In this document: one piece after another, positions 32,120 to 32,832 of the stretch | Numbering within the stretch: position 1 is the first letter of the stretch | Layout: each line of letters opens with the position of its first letter | Source of the DNA: Pseudomonadota bacterium | GTDB taxonomy: Bacteria > Myxococcota_A > Polyangia > Fen-1088 | Length of the DNA: 32,832 nucleotides | Assembly: GCA_023438785.1 (NCBI GenBank) | Contig: JAEXQJ010000198.1 | Coordinates: 1 to 32,832 of the forward strand | Direction of reading: 5' to 3' | Program-made: the position numbers and the translations under genes | The notes under the pieces: generated by a model | Database searches by the model: none | What the model saw: only the letters and a program-made list of their open reading frames with translations | What the model was told of the DNA's origin: nothing

Positions 32120-32474
32120 CCGCAGGGCCTGGAATCCGGCGTGCGCAAGTTGGGGAAGCTGTTGCAACGCCTGCAATTCCGCTGTCCCCGAAAACCGAGG
32201 AGGCCGGAGTCGCGTTACGCCCCCACCCCCGGGGGCGATCAGGCCCTTGCAGCGGCTGCAAGCCCCTTCCCTGACCGCGGGAAGGCCCCCGTGGGCGACC
32301 GCAAGATGCCCAGCGTTTGGCAACGGATCGCGTCGCGACGGCCGCGTCCCCTAGATCAGGGGCTGCAAAGGGCGTTGCAGCCCCTGCAAGCGCCTTCCCG
32401 CCGTTGACCTTGGCCATTGCAGGCCCTGCAACCGCCTCACGAAATCTCGCCCTTCCGAATTGCAGCCCCCGAAT
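32120..32474. repeat. Phased array of TTGCAG-N3-CTGCAA palindromes
   Basis: Strong sites: 32162-32176 (11/12 arm bases), 32247-32261, 32375-32389 and 32417-32431 (12/12 each). Degenerate sites, each 9/12: 32120-32134, 32354-32368 and 32460-32474. Centres are 32127, 32169, 32254, 32361, 32382, 32424 and 32467; the gaps 42, 85, 107, 21, 42 and 43 are all near multiples of 21.3 bp, about two helical turns. Sites at 32247 and 32375 also share a preceding GATCAGG and a following GC(C/G)CCTTCCC. Site 32375 overlaps a perfect 10-bp inverted repeat (32359-32368 / 32375-32384). Confidence 0.8.
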
Positions 32475-32500
32475 GCCGTCTTGCGCGCTCCGACCTGGCA

Positions 32501-32520
32501 GCCCCCGGCTCTGCCGGGGC
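32501..32520 (-). terminator. Terminator-like hairpin of the right-edge gene
   Basis: CCCCGGC (32503-32509) / GCCGGGG (32513-32519), 7-bp stem and 3-nt loop, with outer G-C pairing at 32501/32520. It lies about 46 bp past the stop codon of the minus-strand gene at 32566. No T-tract. Confidence 0.5.
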
Positions 32521-32565
32521 CTCGATCACATCGGGGCACCACCAGACCGCCCGCGCGCGGTCAAC

Positions 32566-32832
32566 TCACGCCCACAACGCCGCTGCCGACTCCACCGACA
32601 AGACACGCTCCAGGAACCTGGCGAGCAGGGCCTCGTCTCGGCAGGCCAGGATACGCGCGGCCTCCTCCTCGCTGACCGCGATCCCGCGCCCTCGCAGAAT
32701 CGCCCGGATCGCCTTCGCCTCACCTTCGCGCAGGCCCTCGTCGCGGCCTTCCTGCCGCCCCGCCTCGCGCCCCCTCGCCTCGCCCTTGGCCTCTCCCCTC
32801 GCCTCACCTTCCCGTAGCCCCCGTTCATGACT
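32566..32832 (-). CDS. C-terminal fragment of an Rpn/PD-(D/E)XK-nuclease-like (transposase-family) protein
   Basis: The minus strand is open from the window edge for 88 codons to a TGA at 32566, with no start codon inside, so the gene continues to the right. It reads as a charged repeat, REGEARGEAKGEARGREAGR..EGRDEGLREGEAKAIRAIL, followed by RGRGIAVSEEEAARILACRDEALLARFLERVLSVESAAALWA. EGR/GEA-repeat linkers followed by such a helical C-terminus (often ending in (S/A)AA(E/A)L(F/W)) are typical of Rpn-type recombination-promoting nuclease/putative transposase proteins. The nuclease domain itself would be outside the window. Type inferred from the tail only. Confidence 0.6.
   Translation of the reverse strand, partial: SHERGLREGEARGEAKGEARGREAGRQEGRDEGLREGEAKAIRAILRGRGIAVSEEEAARILACRDEALLARFLERVLSVESAAALWA

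Larger units (their letters stand above)
31936..32565. other. Gene-free region upstream of tonB
   Basis: 630 bp without a supportable gene on either strand; frames that are open here are compositional shadows, although some minus-strand frames read LQxLQ through the repeats. It contains the tonB -10, an array of TTGCAG-N3-CTGCAA palindromes (32120-32474) and the terminator hairpin of the gene entering from the right. It serves as the upstream region of tonB and the 3' flank of that gene. Confidence 0.6.

Noticed and set aside
31563..32417. Minus-strand frames through the palindrome array reading LQxLQ
   Set aside because: The frames differ between neighbouring repeats (85 and 43 bp are not multiples of three), have no start with an RBS, and overlap tonB; treated as DNA repeats, not a gene.
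32120..32474. CRISPR array
   Set aside because: The repeated unit is a short palindrome with degenerate copies and irregular multiples of the period, without unique equal-length spacers or cas genes.

Overview
The window is a GC-rich (roughly two-thirds or more G+C by eye), densely coded chromosomal segment. It suits a Gram-negative bacterium of the Myxococcota / former Deltaproteobacteria type: a TonB energy transducer, several lipoproteins, a beta-barrel outer-membrane protein and a periplasmic HtrA protease sit beside a SpoIID/LytB-domain protein, a PHA-regulator-type DNA-binding protein and an indolepyruvate:ferredoxin oxidoreductase / phenylacetate-CoA ligase cluster. The lineage is inferred from gene content and codon bias. 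There is no rRNA, tRNA, CRISPR array or complete mobile element.

Layout. 1-3.2 kb: 3' part of an AmmeMemoRadiSam radical-SAM gene, a small acidic orphan protein, a solitary AbiEi-like winged-helix protein (minus) and a YhbS-like acetyltransferase. 3.4-7.2 kb: a tight minus-strand operon iorA-iorB-paaK-ACT whose genes overlap by 4-11 nt; it links oxidative decarboxylation of aryl-pyruvates to aryl-acetyl-CoA/aryl-acetate interconversion. Divergent from it is an ammonium transporter, a sensible neighbour for an amino-acid catabolic operon. 8.7-14.3 kb: methyltransferase, lipoprotein, Tex, and a DUF362 protein paired with a small secreted protein. 14.4-17.9 kb: a HisG-like gene outside any visible his operon, a secreted propeller-like protein, and a HAD-glycosyltransferase fusion. 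17.9-23.4 kb: a protoporphyrinogen-oxidase-like flavoprotein, CstA and IlvD. 23.5-26.7 kb: cell-envelope genes (lipoprotein, outer-membrane protein, HtrA) with strong hairpins between them. 26.8-31.9 kb: PhaR-like protein, zinc metallopeptidase, CPBP protease coupled to SpoIID/LytB, and TonB. 31.9-32.8 kb: a 630-bp gene-free stretch with a phased array of palindromes, then the 3' end of an Rpn/PD-(D/E)XK-like gene running off the right edge.

Most notable: (1) sites matching TTGCAG-N3-CTGCAA upstream of tonB, spaced at multiples of about 21/42.5 bp, so they lie on one face of the helix; (2) at least eight genes with a TANNNT -10 element only 6-9 nt before the start codon and no Shine-Dalgarno, pointing to widespread leaderless transcription; (3) a HAD phosphatase-like/GT2 fusion with degenerate catalytic motifs in both halves; (4) an IorA that lacks the C-terminal ferredoxin domain; (5) three tandem hairpins between the outer-membrane protein gene and htrA.
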